64,000 bases of DNA. Origin: Mycoplasmopsis bovirhinis. Lineage in GTDB: Bacteria; Bacillota_I; Bacilli_A; Mycoplasmatales; Metamycoplasmataceae. Below the pieces are notes generated by a model, which saw nothing but the letters and a program-made list of their open reading frames with translations, was not told where the DNA came from and did not search any database. Location of the stretch: NCBI RefSeq assembly GCF_900660515.1, contig NZ_LR214972.1, positions 248,001 through 312,000 of the forward strand. Reading direction: 5' to 3'. A program made the translations under genes and the position numbers. Positions 43,653-53,656 of this stretch are shown here, piece after piece; within the stretch, counting starts at the first letter, position 1; the number at the start of each line of letters is the position of its first letter.

Positions 43653-44939
43653 TTATTTTTTACCTAAGATTTTGAACATATTAGCTTTATATACTTCAAC
43701 ACCAGGTTGATTAAATGGATTAACTCCTAATAAATAAGCCGAAATAGCGCAAGCTCTTTCAAAGAACATTACAAGTCAACCAAAGCTACGTTCTGCTGAA
43801 TCTTCAAGTAAAATGTGAATATTAGGCACATTCCCAACTTGTACATGTGCATCCATTGTAGCTTGGAAAGCTGCATTATTAACAAAATGCACAGTTTTTC
43901 CTTCAAGGTAATTTAGTTTATCTAAATCTTCTTGGTCATGAGGAATTGTTAAATCAACTTGAGGATTTTTAACACTTAAAACTGTTTCAAATAACACTTT
44001 TGAGCCTTCTTGAATGAATTGACCAAGTGAGTGTAAATCTGTTGAAAATACTGCTGAAGTAGGTAATAATCCTTTTTGCTCTTTTCCTTCACTTTCTCCA
44101 AATAATTGTTTTCATCACTCATTAAAATAAGCAAAGTTTGGTTCATATGCTACTAACATTTCAGCTTGGAATTTTTCTCCAAGTAAATATCTTGCAACTG
44201 CATATCTGTATGCATCGTTAGTTTCTAATGAGCTATCTTTATATAATTCATTAGCTTCTTTAGCTCCTGCTAAAATTTCATCAATGTTAATTCCAGCACA
44301 AGCTAATGGGAATAATCCTACTGGTGAAAGGACACTAAATCTCCCTCCAATTGAATCTAAAATAACAAATTTTTGGTAATTCTTTTGAGTTGCTAATTCA
44401 AATAAGGTTCCTTTTTTAGCATCAGTAGTTGCAAAAATTAATTCTGAAGCTTTTAATGCTCCTACTTGTTTTTCTAATAAATTTTTAAAGAATCTAAAAG
44501 CAATTGCTGGCTCAGTTGTTGTTCCTGATTTAGAAATAACATTTATGGCAAACTTTTTACCTTCAGCATATTTTAAAAGTTGGCTTAAGGAACTTGAGCT
44601 AATTGAAGTTCCAGCAAAAATAACTTCCATTTTTCTTGATTTACCTGGGTATAAACCTTGAATAAAATCCAAAGCAGCTTTAGAACCTAAGTATGAGCCT
44701 CCAATTCCAATAACTACTAAAAGTTCAATATTTTGCTGATGTAATTTTTGAGCTGCTTCTTTCATTGTTTTTAATTCAGCTTGATTGATATTTTCAGGTA
44801 AATCTTTTCAACCTAAAAAGTCTGCTCCCACTGAAGTAAATGAATCCATTGCAGCATTGATTTTGGTAACTTTGTCTTGGTATTTTAAAATTTCTTTTTG
44901 ACAAATCGCATTTTCTAAATTTAAAAATATTTTTTTCAT
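43653..44939 (-). CDS. pgi: Glucose-6-phosphate isomerase
   Basis: 428 residues, the size of the short bacterial type; several TGA-Trp codons. It interconverts glucose-6-phosphate and fructose-6-phosphate in glycolysis. Phosphate-binding [17 protein letters not shown] and [10 protein letters not shown] are present, followed by the catalytic Glu region [14 protein letters not shown] and [13 protein letters not shown], and the C-terminal [10 protein letters not shown] with the catalytic Lys. AAGGAAGG precedes the ATG. Confidence 0.97.
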
Positions 44940-44988
44940 ATTTCCTTCCTAAATAAAAACATTATTGCTAAATTTTAATGATGCTTTA

Positions 44989-44994
44989 ATTATA
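44989..44994 (-). promoter_or_regulatory. pgi promoter, extended -10
   Basis: TGTTATAAT on the minus strand, about 50 bp before the pgi ATG. Confidence 0.55.
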
Positions 44995-45030
44995 ACACTT
45001 TTTAAATTTCAGTTCTTTAAATTATAAAGA

Positions 45031-45059
45031 AAAACAAACCAAATTTTTGGTTTGTTTTT
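45031..45059 (-). terminator. Terminator after mscL
   Basis: AAAACAAACCAAA pairs with TTTGGTTTGTTTT around a short T loop; T-rich on both sides, directly at the end of mscL. Confidence 0.8.
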
Positions 45060-45510
45060 ACTCTTGTTTTGCTTCGTTATTTTGATTATTTTCAGGTTGG
45101 TTTGAAAGTTTTTTATTTATTTCACGTAGTTGTTCTAAGATCATTTCATCAACAGTTGGAGCTGGTTGACTTTGAGGTTTTATCACTGGTGGTTTTTTAT
45201 ATTCTCGATAGTTTTTAACATAAAAATATAAAAATAAGATCACAAATAAAACACCAGTGACAATAACAAAGTTAATTAAAGTCCCTAAAAACTTACCTAT
45301 TAGCATTCCACCAACTTTTCAATTTTCAAGTTCTTTTTTACCAATTAATTCTGAAATTGCGCTCATGATAATATCATTAGCTAAAGATGAAATAACAGCA
45401 TTAAACACAACCCCAGATAAAAAGGCAACTGCTAAAAATAAGATATTTCCTTTTTTAATAAAATCAAAAGCATTTTTAAAAGTTTTTTTACTTAAGTGTT
45501 TTTTAATCAT
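45058..45510 (-). CDS. mscL: Large-conductance mechanosensitive channel
   Basis: 150 residues with TGA 45316 read as Trp (ENWKVGG). MscL opens under membrane tension and protects against osmotic shock, which matters in a wall-less cell. FIKKGNILFLAVAFLSGVVFNAVISSLANDIIM is the N-terminal helix and TM1; the second hydrophobic segment is GTLINFVIVTGVLFVILFLYFYVKN. The C-terminal helix (DEMILEQLREINKKL) is typical. Last gene of the nusB operon, overlapping rluB by 8 bp. Confidence 0.95.
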
Positions 45511-46246
45511 ATTTAGACTCCTTATTGAGTTTTTCTTCTTGTATGCGAACTAAATTTTTTAAATCTTTTATTTCTTTTAAGGTTAATTTACGAAATGTGC
45601 CAAGAGGCATTTTATCAACAGTTATTCCTGCATATTCAATTCGTTTTAAATTAAGCACTGTTTTATTCACTATTTTAAATAATTCTTTGACATGGTGATA
45701 AGTTCCTTGTGATAAAACTACTAAATATGATTTAGGTGCATCAGCAATGGCTAAAACATCTTGCTTACTTAAAGTTTTATTAATATAAACAGGCTTATTT
45801 AATTCTTTTAATTCTTGTCTAGATAATGGCTCATTTAACCTTGCTGGATACACCCTAAAGATTTGATATTTAGGGTGTAATAACTTATTTGATAATTCTC
45901 CATCATTAGTAATTAATAATACCCCAGTTGTATCATAATCTAATCTTCCAACAGGAAAAACTTTGTATGGAGAATCAATTAGGTCTGTAACTAAAGTTCG
46001 CTGAAAGTTATCTTTTAAAGTGCATATAGTTTTAGGAGGTTTATTTAAGACATAATACACTTTTTCTTGCGGGTGAGTAATTGGTTTATTATCTAATAAA
46101 ATTTCATCATTAAAAGATGCTTTATCACCAAGTTTGGCTACAAGACCATTAACTTTAATTCTTTTTTGTAAAATTAAGCTTTCAGCTTCACGCCTTGAAG
46201 CTACTCCAGCTAAAGAAAGGATTTTTTGTAATCTTTGCTTTTGCAT
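45503..46246 (-). CDS. rluB: Pseudouridine synthase, RsuA/RluB family
   Basis: 247 residues. S4 domain first (RLQKILSLAGVASRREAESLI), then the catalytic domain with GRLDYDTTGVLLITNDGEL containing the catalytic Asp. It modifies rRNA; 23S position 2605 (RluB type) is likely but RsuA is not excluded. One-base overlap with nadD-yqeK. Confidence 0.9.
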   Translation of the reverse strand: MQKQRLQKILSLAGVASRREAESLILQKRIKVNGLVAKLGDKASFNDEILLDNKPITHPQEKVYYVLNKPPKTICTLKDNFQRTLVTDLIDSPYKVFPVGRLDYDTTGVLLITNDGELSNKLLHPKYQIFRVYPARLNEPLSRQELKELNKPVYINKTLSKQDVLAIADAPKSYLVVLSQGTYHHVKELFKIVNKTVLNLKRIEYAGITVDKMPLGTFRKLTLKEIKDLKNLVRIQEEKLNKESKYD

Positions 46247-47319
46247 TATTTCTCCATATGTTTTTGGTAAAGTTTTAAAGATTCATTGCTAAATATAACC
46301 CCTTTGGATATATTTAATTGATAAGTTATTTTAACAACTTTAGCAAAACCTTGTTCTAAATCTTCAAAACAAAGCTGGCGAACTTTTTGAATCCCTGGGA
46401 ATTTTCTGCCTTGGCATATTTTATCAGCAATAAATAAAATTTTATCTAAGGCTTTCATTTCCTCTTTCATTTCAGTATGACAATTTATTGCATCAATAAT
46501 TTCTTGATCTTTTAATAAATAACCATGTTTTGCTCACATTGCAGAGCAATGTTGGTGTAAAAAATGTTTTGGCACATTTGCATATTCTGGGGCATATTCA
46601 GCTAAAAATTCTCTTGATGCTTGCTCGCTTCATTCTTTAGCAATATCATGCATAATACCCGCCAAATATGCCTTTTTAGCATCATAACCGTGGGCTTTAG
46701 CTAACTCAGCAGCAAAAGCACCACAAGCCATAGAGTGCTTTGCTCTTAAAGCAGTAAGTGAATTATGAATAATTTTTTCAAGGTATAAACCATTAGCTTG
46801 AATATAATTTGCAACTTTTAAATCGACTAAATCTAAATATCCTTTTTTATAATCTGTTGATGAATAATCATAAATAGGATTATTTAAAAGTATCCCTTGA
46901 TATTTTTTAAGATTTAATTTATTAATTTTATTTGTTCTTTTTAAACAAACTATTTTTGTCAATTTACTAATTAAATCAATATCTTTTCATTTATCTAATT
47001 TAACTAAATTATCTGAACCAATAATTAAATATAATTCATCATTAGGATATTTATTTTTTAAATATTTTACTGTATCAATAGTATAACTTGTACTATTACG
47101 TTTAATTTCAAAATCACAAAGCTCCATTTTAACTTCTAAAACTAAGTTAATCATATTAACTTTGTCTTGTGGTGAAATAGTTTTATGTTTAAATGGAGAA
47201 CTATAATTAGGCACAATTAATAATTTATCTAACTGTAATTCGTTAATTACATAGTTGGCTAATTTTATGTGACCTTTATGAATTGGATCAAAAGAACCAC
47301 CGTAAATCCCTATTTTCAT
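46246..47319 (-). CDS. nadD: Fused NadD-YqeK: nicotinate mononucleotide adenylyltransferase plus HD hydrolase
   Basis: 357 residues with TGA-Trp codons. Residues 1 to about 155 are NadD (GIYGGSFDPIHKGHIKLA with the HxGH motif, and SYTIDTVKYLKNKYPNDELYLIIGSDNL), although the C-terminal NadD part is shortened. From about 170 an HD-domain protein of the YqeK type follows (HSLTALRAKHSM-like segment, LAGIMHDIAKEW, INCHTEMKEEMKALDKILFIADKI). YqeK hydrolyses Ap4A in other Firmicutes. In Bacillus the two are separate neighbours; here they are one chain. Start ATG 47319. Confidence 0.92.
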
Positions 47320-47327
47320 CTTTACCT

Positions 47328-48593
47328 CTATTTTTTAAAAATTACACTACCTAAAGGATCATTGCCAAATCTATTTTTACGGTTTTTAACCTTTTGGTAA
47401 TCACTTAATGTGTAAATTTTGTTTGTCTTAGTTTTGTGTTTTAGTTTTGAAATAATCATATCTACTTGCGAAAGTTTTTTTGAGTTTTTATCAAACAAAC
47501 TAATTTTTTGATAATTATTATAACTTTCTAATAAACCTGAAATTCTCACACCAATACCTAAAATTTCTTTATCAGCAAAATGTTGCTGATAAAGATAATA
47601 TGCATGTTTTTTAATATCTTGATATGAACTTAAATTATAATCAAGTTGCATGTTCTTAGAAACCCAATTTTTAGTTGGAATTCTAATTACAAGGCTAATA
47701 TTATTTCCAACTTTTTCATAGTGTTTAAGTCTACTAGCAACTTTTTTAACCATTTCATCAAGTGCATTATAAATAAGATTTTCATCATTAGAAGCATTTG
47801 CAAAGCTTACTTCATTGCCAATTCCTTTTAGCTGATCTTCTTGGTTTATTTTGTCTTGAAAATCAATATTTAAAGCATCATAATACTTATATGCTGTTGT
47901 ACCTAAAACAGATTTTAATAAAAAATTAGATAAATCGAAGTTATAAAAATCTTTAATTTTATAAATTCCAATTTTATTTAATTTTTGAGCTAATTTATCG
48001 CCAATACCATGAAATTTAATAATATCTAAATCAAAAAAGCGCTCTTTATAATTATCTTTATTAGTTAATCCAATGCCAAAAGGTTTAGAAATATTAGTAG
48101 TCATTTTAGCATAAAATTTGGTAGTTGAAATTCCAATTGAAATTGGTATTTTGAATTTTTTTAATACTTGGCTTTGGATTTGTTTTGCTAAATCTAAAGC
48201 TTGTTGCTCACTTTGCAAAGTTTTATAATTAAAAAAGATATAACATTCATCAATTGAAGCTATTTCTAAATTACTTGAATACTTAGTTTTAAGATAGTTA
48301 AATATTTCAGTTGAAATTGTGTTATAAACATCATACCGTGACTCAACTACAATAGTTTTAGGTTCAAGTTTTTTAATTTCATAAATTTTTTGTCCTGCTT
48401 TAAAACCAAGCTTACGTAATTCATAACTAATTGATTCAGCAACGGCATGAACTGAACTTTTAGCAATAGCAACAGGTTTATTATTTAATTCTGGATAAAT
48501 TGTTCTTAGCGCACTTACAAAAAAACTATCAAAGTCAATATGAAAAATAAAACTATAAGGTTTTTTCAATTTCTTCCTTAATTGAGTTTGCAC
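47328..48593 (-). CDS. dinB: Y-family DNA polymerase (Pol IV type)
   Basis: 421 residues, without TGA codons. Translesion polymerase. Catalytic blocks: FIFHIDFDSFFVSALR (Asp) and LEIASIDECYIFF (Asp-Glu); the palm and little-finger layout is complete, with helix-hairpin-helix segments FHGIGDKLAQKLNKIGI. The start is uncertain: GTG 48593 overlaps sufU by 41 bp, while TTG 48569 begins nearer the conserved region. Within the nusB operon. Confidence 0.92.
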   Translation of the reverse strand: MQTQLRKKLKKPYSFIFHIDFDSFFVSALRTIYPELNNKPVAIAKSSVHAVAESISYELRKLGFKAGQKIYEIKKLEPKTIVVESRYDVYNTISTEIFNYLKTKYSSNLEIASIDECYIFFNYKTLQSEQQALDLAKQIQSQVLKKFKIPISIGISTTKFYAKMTTNISKPFGIGLTNKDNYKERFFDLDIIKFHGIGDKLAQKLNKIGIYKIKDFYNFDLSNFLLKSVLGTTAYKYYDALNIDFQDKINQEDQLKGIGNEVSFANASNDENLIYNALDEMVKKVASRLKHYEKVGNNISLVIRIPTKNWVSKNMQLDYNLSSYQDIKKHAYYLYQQHFADKEILGIGVRISGLLESYNNYQKISLFDKNSKKLSQVDMIISKLKHKTKTNKIYTLSDYQKVKNRKNRFGNDPLGSVIFKK

Positions 48594-48984
48594 TTAATAA
48601 AGCACAATTAAGTCTACTTAAGTGTTTTTTAACATTAAAAAACACTCATAGACCTGCAAGGTCTTTAATTGTTTCTTGAGTATATTTTGAAGGATCATTT
48701 AAAAATTCTGTATATAAACTAATAATTTCTAAAATTTCTGTTTTAGATTTATTTAATAATATATCTAACAAAATATCAGTTGAAGCCACAAAAATAGCAC
48801 ACCCATGACCATCAAATTTAGCCTTAGTTAAGTAATTGTTTTCAAACTTTAAACTAAGCTGTAATTTATCAGAACAAGTTGTTGAAAAGTAAGTTTGAAA
48901 ATTAGCTTCTAGCTTAGCTTTAAATTTTGGCTCTTTATAATGAGCCATAATGATCTCGCGAGCTTGATTAGGATTAAAATGCAT
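48553..48984 (-). CDS. sufU: SufU-like iron-sulfur / sulfur-transfer protein
   Basis: 143 residues from ATG 48984, with TGA 48646 as Trp. The three Cys of SufU are present: TTCSDKLQ (with the Asp two residues later), GHGCAIFVAS and RLNCALLS. SufU takes sulfur from SufS using a zinc site. AAAGGAGG precedes the ATG, inside the end of sufS (11-bp overlap). An in-frame codon 30 nt earlier is not needed. Confidence 0.93.
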
Positions 48985-50131
48985 AAAAATCACCTCCTTT
49001 TTCCAATTCAGCAACTAATTTATCTATATCTTGGTAAGTGTTATAAATCCCTAAAGAAATTCTTAAATATGAATATGTGGAATGTAAATTGCGTAAATAT
49101 TGAGCACAAAAAATCCCTGAAATTGTATAAATATTTTTCGAACCTAAATATGTTGCAACATCTTGGGGATTAATTTTTTTTACATTTATTAAACAAATAT
49201 AATCACCTGGTTTTGAAAAAATTTCGATATTATCAAGTTTACTTAATTTATCATGTAAGTAATATGATAAATTAAGTAAAATTTCTTGTGTTTTTTGATA
49301 TCCAATACTATTAAAAAAATCAAGCGATTTATCAAACATATAAATTCCTGCTAAATCTGGAGTTCCTGGTTCAAAGGCATTAATATGTTTTTTTAACTTT
49401 CATTCTAAGGTACCTTTGACTTCATCAACACTTCCTCCACCATATTTAACAGGAGAAAGTTGACTTAATAACTCTTGTTTAATAATTAAAAGTCCAAGAC
49501 CAGTAGGTCCGTAAAATTTATTAGTACTAAAAACAATTACATCACTAAACTTTAATGATACTTTATAATGACTTATTGCTTGCGCTGCATCATTTAATAC
49601 ATATGCCCCTTTTTCTTTAGCTTTTTGATAAATTAATGCCAAATCAAAATCTTGTGCAAAATTGTTTGTTTCTTGGCTAAAGCAAACTATTTTAACATTT
49701 GAATGTTGCTCTAAATCATTAATTAAATCATTGCTCATAATAACTTTTGAATTAGTTTCTTTAGCTATTTCAATCCATGGAATAATATTTGAAGAATGAT
49801 TATAAGCATGTAATAAGATAACATCTTCAGAACTTAAAAGTCTTCCAAACATTCGAGCAAATAAATTAATTGATTCAGTTGTCCCGCTAGTAAAGATAAC
49901 TTCAGTTAATTTAGCATCAACTAAAGTTGCTACTTTTTGCCTAACTTCGGTAATTTTTTGATTAATAAAACTTCCAAGTGGTGTATCAACAGTGCGAGAT
50001 GAAATTGATTTAGTTAAATAAAATTCATTAATTGCATTAATTGCAATTAATGGTTTTAAAACTAAAGCTGCGCTATCAAAATAAATAATATCTTTTAAAA
50101 TTGGAAATTGCGCTCTTATTTCTTTATTCAT
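48974..50131 (-). CDS. sufS: Cysteine desulfurase, SufS type
   Basis: 385 residues with TGA 49400 as Trp. PLP enzyme that supplies sulfur for Fe-S clusters and thio-modification. PLP-binding region VIFTSGTTESINL, Asp-x-x-Gln in LNDAAQAISH, Schiff-base Lys in FSTNKFYGPTGLG, and the reactive Cys in ISGIFCAQ. It pairs with sufU downstream. One-base overlap with the upstream gene. Confidence 0.95.
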
Positions 50132-50559
50132 TATAAAGTATTCCTTAAAATAGTTCTTAAATGAAAGTTATAATTATCAAGTTTCTTTAATTCATCTAAA
50201 AATAAGTAGTAATAATCTCTTTTTTGGCTATTAAAGTCAATTAAAGTTTTTTTATTTGTTAAATCAACTTCTGTTTCAATCCTGTTTCAAAAGATATTAT
50301 TATTGGCAACTTGGTGGTAAATAAAAAAAGTAATAAAATTATAAAATAGCTCTTTATTGATATTTTGAACGATAAATTTTTCAAATAAAGAAAAAAGATG
50401 GTTAATAAAACTATTTAATTTAAAATGCACTTTTGGATCTAAATCAAAAGTTACATTTCTAACTGCTGAATTAAAAACTTTTAATTCAATAAAAGCATCT
50501 AAAATATTGCAAAGTCGTTTTTTTAATTTCCTAAAATAAAATACTTGAAAAATATTCAT
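50131..50559 (-). CDS. Unknown protein between nusB and sufS
   Basis: 142 residues with TGA 50287 as Trp. Helical and rich in Phe/Asn/Lys (FRKLKKRLCNILDAFIEL, LFSLFEKFIVQNINKELFYNF). No signal peptide or recognised motif. TAATG overlap with sufS and near-contact with nusB show that it is a true operon member. Confidence 0.7.
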
Positions 50560-51030
50560 TTACTTTGCTTGGGTTTGTACTTGTGCTTCTAGTTTAATTA
50601 AGAATTTATAAAAGTTTTCCAAAAGACCATTAACAAATTTATAAATTCGATTTTCAATACGCTCAATTCCGTCTTCTTCAGGGGTATTAAAAAATAACTT
50701 TGTAATTTCAACAGCTTCATTAATTACAATCTTTGGTTCAATAGTTCAAAATTCATTAGCAGCATTAATTAAAATAGCTTTAACTAAGGGACTAACTCTT
50801 TGTCAGTCTCATTCGGTATTAATTATTTTTTTAAAGACTGTTACAATAAAATCATATCTTTGTTCTATTTCTTTTAATCTTCTAAGTTCTAAAATATCAA
50901 GTGATAAATTTTCTAAAGATATTTTTTGGTAGTCTAATTTTTGTTCTAATAGTTCACAAGTGTAAATTTCAGAAATAACATCAATGCGCTTTTGGCGCAT
51001 AGTTTTTTGCTTTCTTGTTCTTTTGCCCAC
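50560..51030 (-). CDS. nusB: Transcription antitermination protein NusB
   Basis: 156 residues with TGA-Trp codons. An all-helical NusB fold: RIDVISEIYTCELLEQ, ILINAANEFWTIEPKIVINEAVEITKLFF, and the end FVNGLLENFYKFL. It binds S10 (NusE) and boxA RNA in rRNA transcription. GTG start at 51030 with GGAGG 4 nt upstream. First gene of an eight-gene operon. Confidence 0.9.
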
Positions 51031-51342
51031 TGTTCCTCCATCTATAATGTAAATAATATTAATATTATATATTAATTGAGGGATATTTATTATATATATA
51101 AATTAAAAAACTAGAATATATCTAGTTTTTTAATCTTACTGACAAATAAATAGTTTTTAATATAAATTTAAAATAAGGTAATAATATTATACCATCATTT
51201 TAAAGTTTTAAACTAAAATTTAAAATTTGTCTTAAAAATTCGCCTAATAGGGTTTGATGACTCACAAATATTCAGACAAAATCTGAATATTTCTCTCTTG
51301 TATAAACAACAAATGATCATATTTCTTGTTTTTTAATTAAAG
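51031..51342. other. Intergenic region between nusB and ffh
   Basis: 312 bp without a gene. It holds a hairpin AAAAAACTAGA/TCTAGTTTTTT (51105-51131), a second hairpin AAATATTCAGA/TCTGAATATTT (51266-51292) and, for nusB, a TATAAT on the minus strand at 51064-51069. The second hairpin, 50 bp after ffh, may end ffh transcription. No tRNA or SRP RNA core was seen. Confidence 0.5.
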
Positions 51343-52692
51343 TTAAAATCCAAATATCTTTGGATCAAACCCTCCGCCATTTGCTTTAAGTTTTTTACCC
51401 ATTTCACTCATTCGTTTCACCATTGCATCATAATCTGACATTAATTTATTAAATTCTTGGGCACTTCGTCCACTTCCTTTCAAAATTCTTTCTTTACGTG
51501 ATGCTTGGCGCAATAATTTTGGATTTTTACGCTCTTTTTTAGTCATTGATGACATTAAGATTTTAAAATAATGCATCTTTGATTCTGCTTTGTCAATTTG
51601 ATCATTGTTAATTTTATCAGCTAAATTGCCTGGTAGCATTTTTAAGATCTTGCCAAATTTACCTAAATTTTGGAATTGCTGAATTTGTTCTAATAAGTCA
51701 TCTAAAGTATATTCACCCGAAAACATTTTATAAACCATTTGGGTAGCTTTATCTTGATCAATAACATCTTGTGCTTTTTCAATTAAACTAAGCACATCAC
51801 CCATACCTAAGATTCGATCAGCCATACGGTCAGCATGGAATAAATCTAAATTAGAAACTTTCTCACCAGTACCAATAAAGCAAATTGGGATGTTTAAAAT
51901 ATATCTTAAACTTAGTGATGCTCCGCCACGAGCATCAGAATCAAGTTTGTTAATAATAGTTCCAGTTAACTTTAATTTCTCATTAAATTTAGTTGCAACA
52001 TTAATAATATCTTGCCCAGACATTGCATCAGCTACAAAAAATATTTCACTAGGGTTAGCTATTTTTTTAACTCTAAATAATTCATCCATTAATGGTTCAT
52101 CAATTGAAAGTCTACCAGCTGTATCAATGATAATTAAATCATTATTATTTTCTTTTGCTTTTATTAAAGCATTTTCAACAATTTCATCAACTGGAACATT
52201 GACACCTTGCTCATAATAATCAACTTGAATACTTTTAGCTAAGGTTACTAACTGATCAACAGCAGCTGGACGATAAATATCAGCTGCTACAACTAAAGGC
52301 TTTTCAACAAATTTTTTCTTTCTTAAATAATAAGCTAATTTTGCACTAGAAGTAGTTTTTCCAGAACCTTGTAAACCACACATCATAATGATGTATGGTT
52401 TTTTTGTTATTTTGAATTCACTACCTTCATGACCTAAAATTTTAACTAATTCGGTATGTAAAATCTTAATAAAATATTGTGAAGGATTTAACTTCTTTAA
52501 ATTTGGATCGCTTAAAGCTTTTTCTTTAACATTGTTGATAAAATCTTTAACAACTTTTAAATTAACATCAGCTTCTAAAAGAGCTAATTTAATATCTCTT
52601 GTAATTTCAAGGATATCTGCTTCATTTAATTGGATTTTTTTAGACACTTTCTCAAGTGTCTTTTGCATTCTTTTTTCTAAAAAACCTAACAT
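51343..52692 (-). CDS. ffh: Signal recognition particle GTPase Ffh
   Basis: 449 residues. N domain, then a G domain with MCGLQGSGKTTSSAKLA, IIDTAGR and NKLDSDARGG; the M domain covers KMLPGNLADKINNDQIDKAESK... and RQASRKERILKGSGRSAQEFNKL, which binds SRP RNA and signal peptides. It targets membrane and lipoprotein precursors. No Shine-Dalgarno precedes the ATG; a TGGTAAAAT box ends 7 nt upstream. Divergent from rluD. Confidence 0.97.
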   Translation of the reverse strand: MLGFLEKRMQKTLEKVSKKIQLNEADILEITRDIKLALLEADVNLKVVKDFINNVKEKALSDPNLKKLNPSQYFIKILHTELVKILGHEGSEFKITKKPYIIMMCGLQGSGKTTSSAKLAYYLRKKKFVEKPLVVAADIYRPAAVDQLVTLAKSIQVDYYEQGVNVPVDEIVENALIKAKENNNDLIIIDTAGRLSIDEPLMDELFRVKKIANPSEIFFVADAMSGQDIINVATKFNEKLKLTGTIINKLDSDARGGASLSLRYILNIPICFIGTGEKVSNLDLFHADRMADRILGMGDVLSLIEKAQDVIDQDKATQMVYKMFSGEYTLDDLLEQIQQFQNLGKFGKILKMLPGNLADKINNDQIDKAESKMHYFKILMSSMTKKERKNPKLLRQASRKERILKGSGRSAQEFNKLMSDYDAMVKRMSEMGKKLKANGGGFDPKIFGF

Positions 52693-52698
52693 AGTTTA

Positions 52699-52704
52699 AT
52701 TTTA
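52699..52704 (-). promoter_or_regulatory. ffh -10 box, 6 nt before the start
   Basis: Extended -10 TGGTAAAAT on the minus strand; 6 nt to the ATG at 52692. No Shine-Dalgarno. Confidence 0.5.
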
Positions 52705-52725
52705 CCATAACTATAATAAATTTGT

Positions 52726-52731
52726 TATAAT
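52726..52731 (+). promoter_or_regulatory. rluD -10 box, 7 nt before the start
   Basis: Extended -10 TGTTATAAT; 7 nt to the ATG at 52739. A TTACCA 18 bp upstream may be the -35. No Shine-Dalgarno. Confidence 0.6.
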
Positions 52732-52738
52732 ATCATTA

Positions 52739-53656
52739 ATGATAGAATTAGTAGTAGAATATAGAGAACGTATCGATAAATATATTTCAAATAACTCAAA
52801 AATTTCGCGCAGAGATATAAAAGCTTTAATTCAAGAAGGTTTAGTCTTTGTTGACCAAATGAAAGTTTTAAAGCCAAAATTTGAAGTCCGTGAAGGACAA
52901 CAAATTAAAATTATAAAACTAATTGATCGAGTTGTTGATATTAAACCTGAAAAAATGGATTTAAAAATTATTTATGATGATCAATATCTTTCAGTAATTG
53001 AAAAACCTAGTGGACTAGTTGTTCACCCATCCCCAGGCCATGATTCAGGTACGTTAGTTAATGGTCTTTTATACCATTTTAAAAATAATTTATCAAATGA
53101 AAATGGGTTATTGCGCCCTGGTATTGTGCACCGGATTGATAAAGATACTAGTGGTTTATTATTAATTGCAAAAACTAATGAAGTGCACCGCATTTTATCG
53201 GAAAAATTTGCTCAACACCAAGTTAACCGTAAATATATTGCAATATGCGATGGAATTTTAGAAGATAAACGTTTAAGATTGAATTTGCCTATTGGTAGGC
53301 ATCATGTAGATAGACAAAAACATACAGTGACAAATATTAATTCAAAAGCTGCAATTACTAATGTTACACTTCTTAAAAGTTTTTATCTTGATAATAAACC
53401 TAAATCATTAGTAAAATGTGAATTAGAAACTGGAAGAACCCACCAAATTAGGGTTCATTTACAATACATTGGAAATCCAATTTATGGAGATCCAATGTAT
53501 AACAAAAAAATCAGTGAATTTGGACAATACTTACATGCTTATAAATTAGAATTTGAGCATCCTATAACAAAGAAAGAAATGAAATTTTATTCCTTTCCCC
53601 CTTCTGAATTTAATTTAGCAGAGTATAATTATGAGGAATTTATTAAAGGAGAATAA
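52739..53656 (+). CDS. rluD: Pseudouridine synthase, RluD family
   Basis: 305 residues. S4-like N-terminus (ERIDKYISNNSKISRRDIKALI), then IEKPSGLVVHPSPGH and the catalytic motif VHRIDKDTSGLLLIAK with its Asp; ETGRTHQIRVHLQYIGNPIYGD is the C-terminal family block. It acts on 23S rRNA helix 69 in the RluD type. Probably leaderless. Followed by a TAATG overlap. Confidence 0.93.
   Translation: MIELVVEYRERIDKYISNNSKISRRDIKALIQEGLVFVDQMKVLKPKFEVREGQQIKIIKLIDRVVDIKPEKMDLKIIYDDQYLSVIEKPSGLVVHPSPGHDSGTLVNGLLYHFKNNLSNENGLLRPGIVHRIDKDTSGLLLIAKTNEVHRILSEKFAQHQVNRKYIAICDGILEDKRLRLNLPIGRHHVDRQKHTVTNINSKAAITNVTLLKSFYLDNKPKSLVKCELETGRTHQIRVHLQYIGNPIYGDPMYNKKISEFGQYLHAYKLEFEHPITKKEMKFYSFPPSEFNLAEYNYEEFIKGE

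Noticed and set aside
51031-51342. Possible SRP RNA next to ffh
   Set aside because: Two hairpins are present, but the conserved GGAA-type SRP RNA core was not found.
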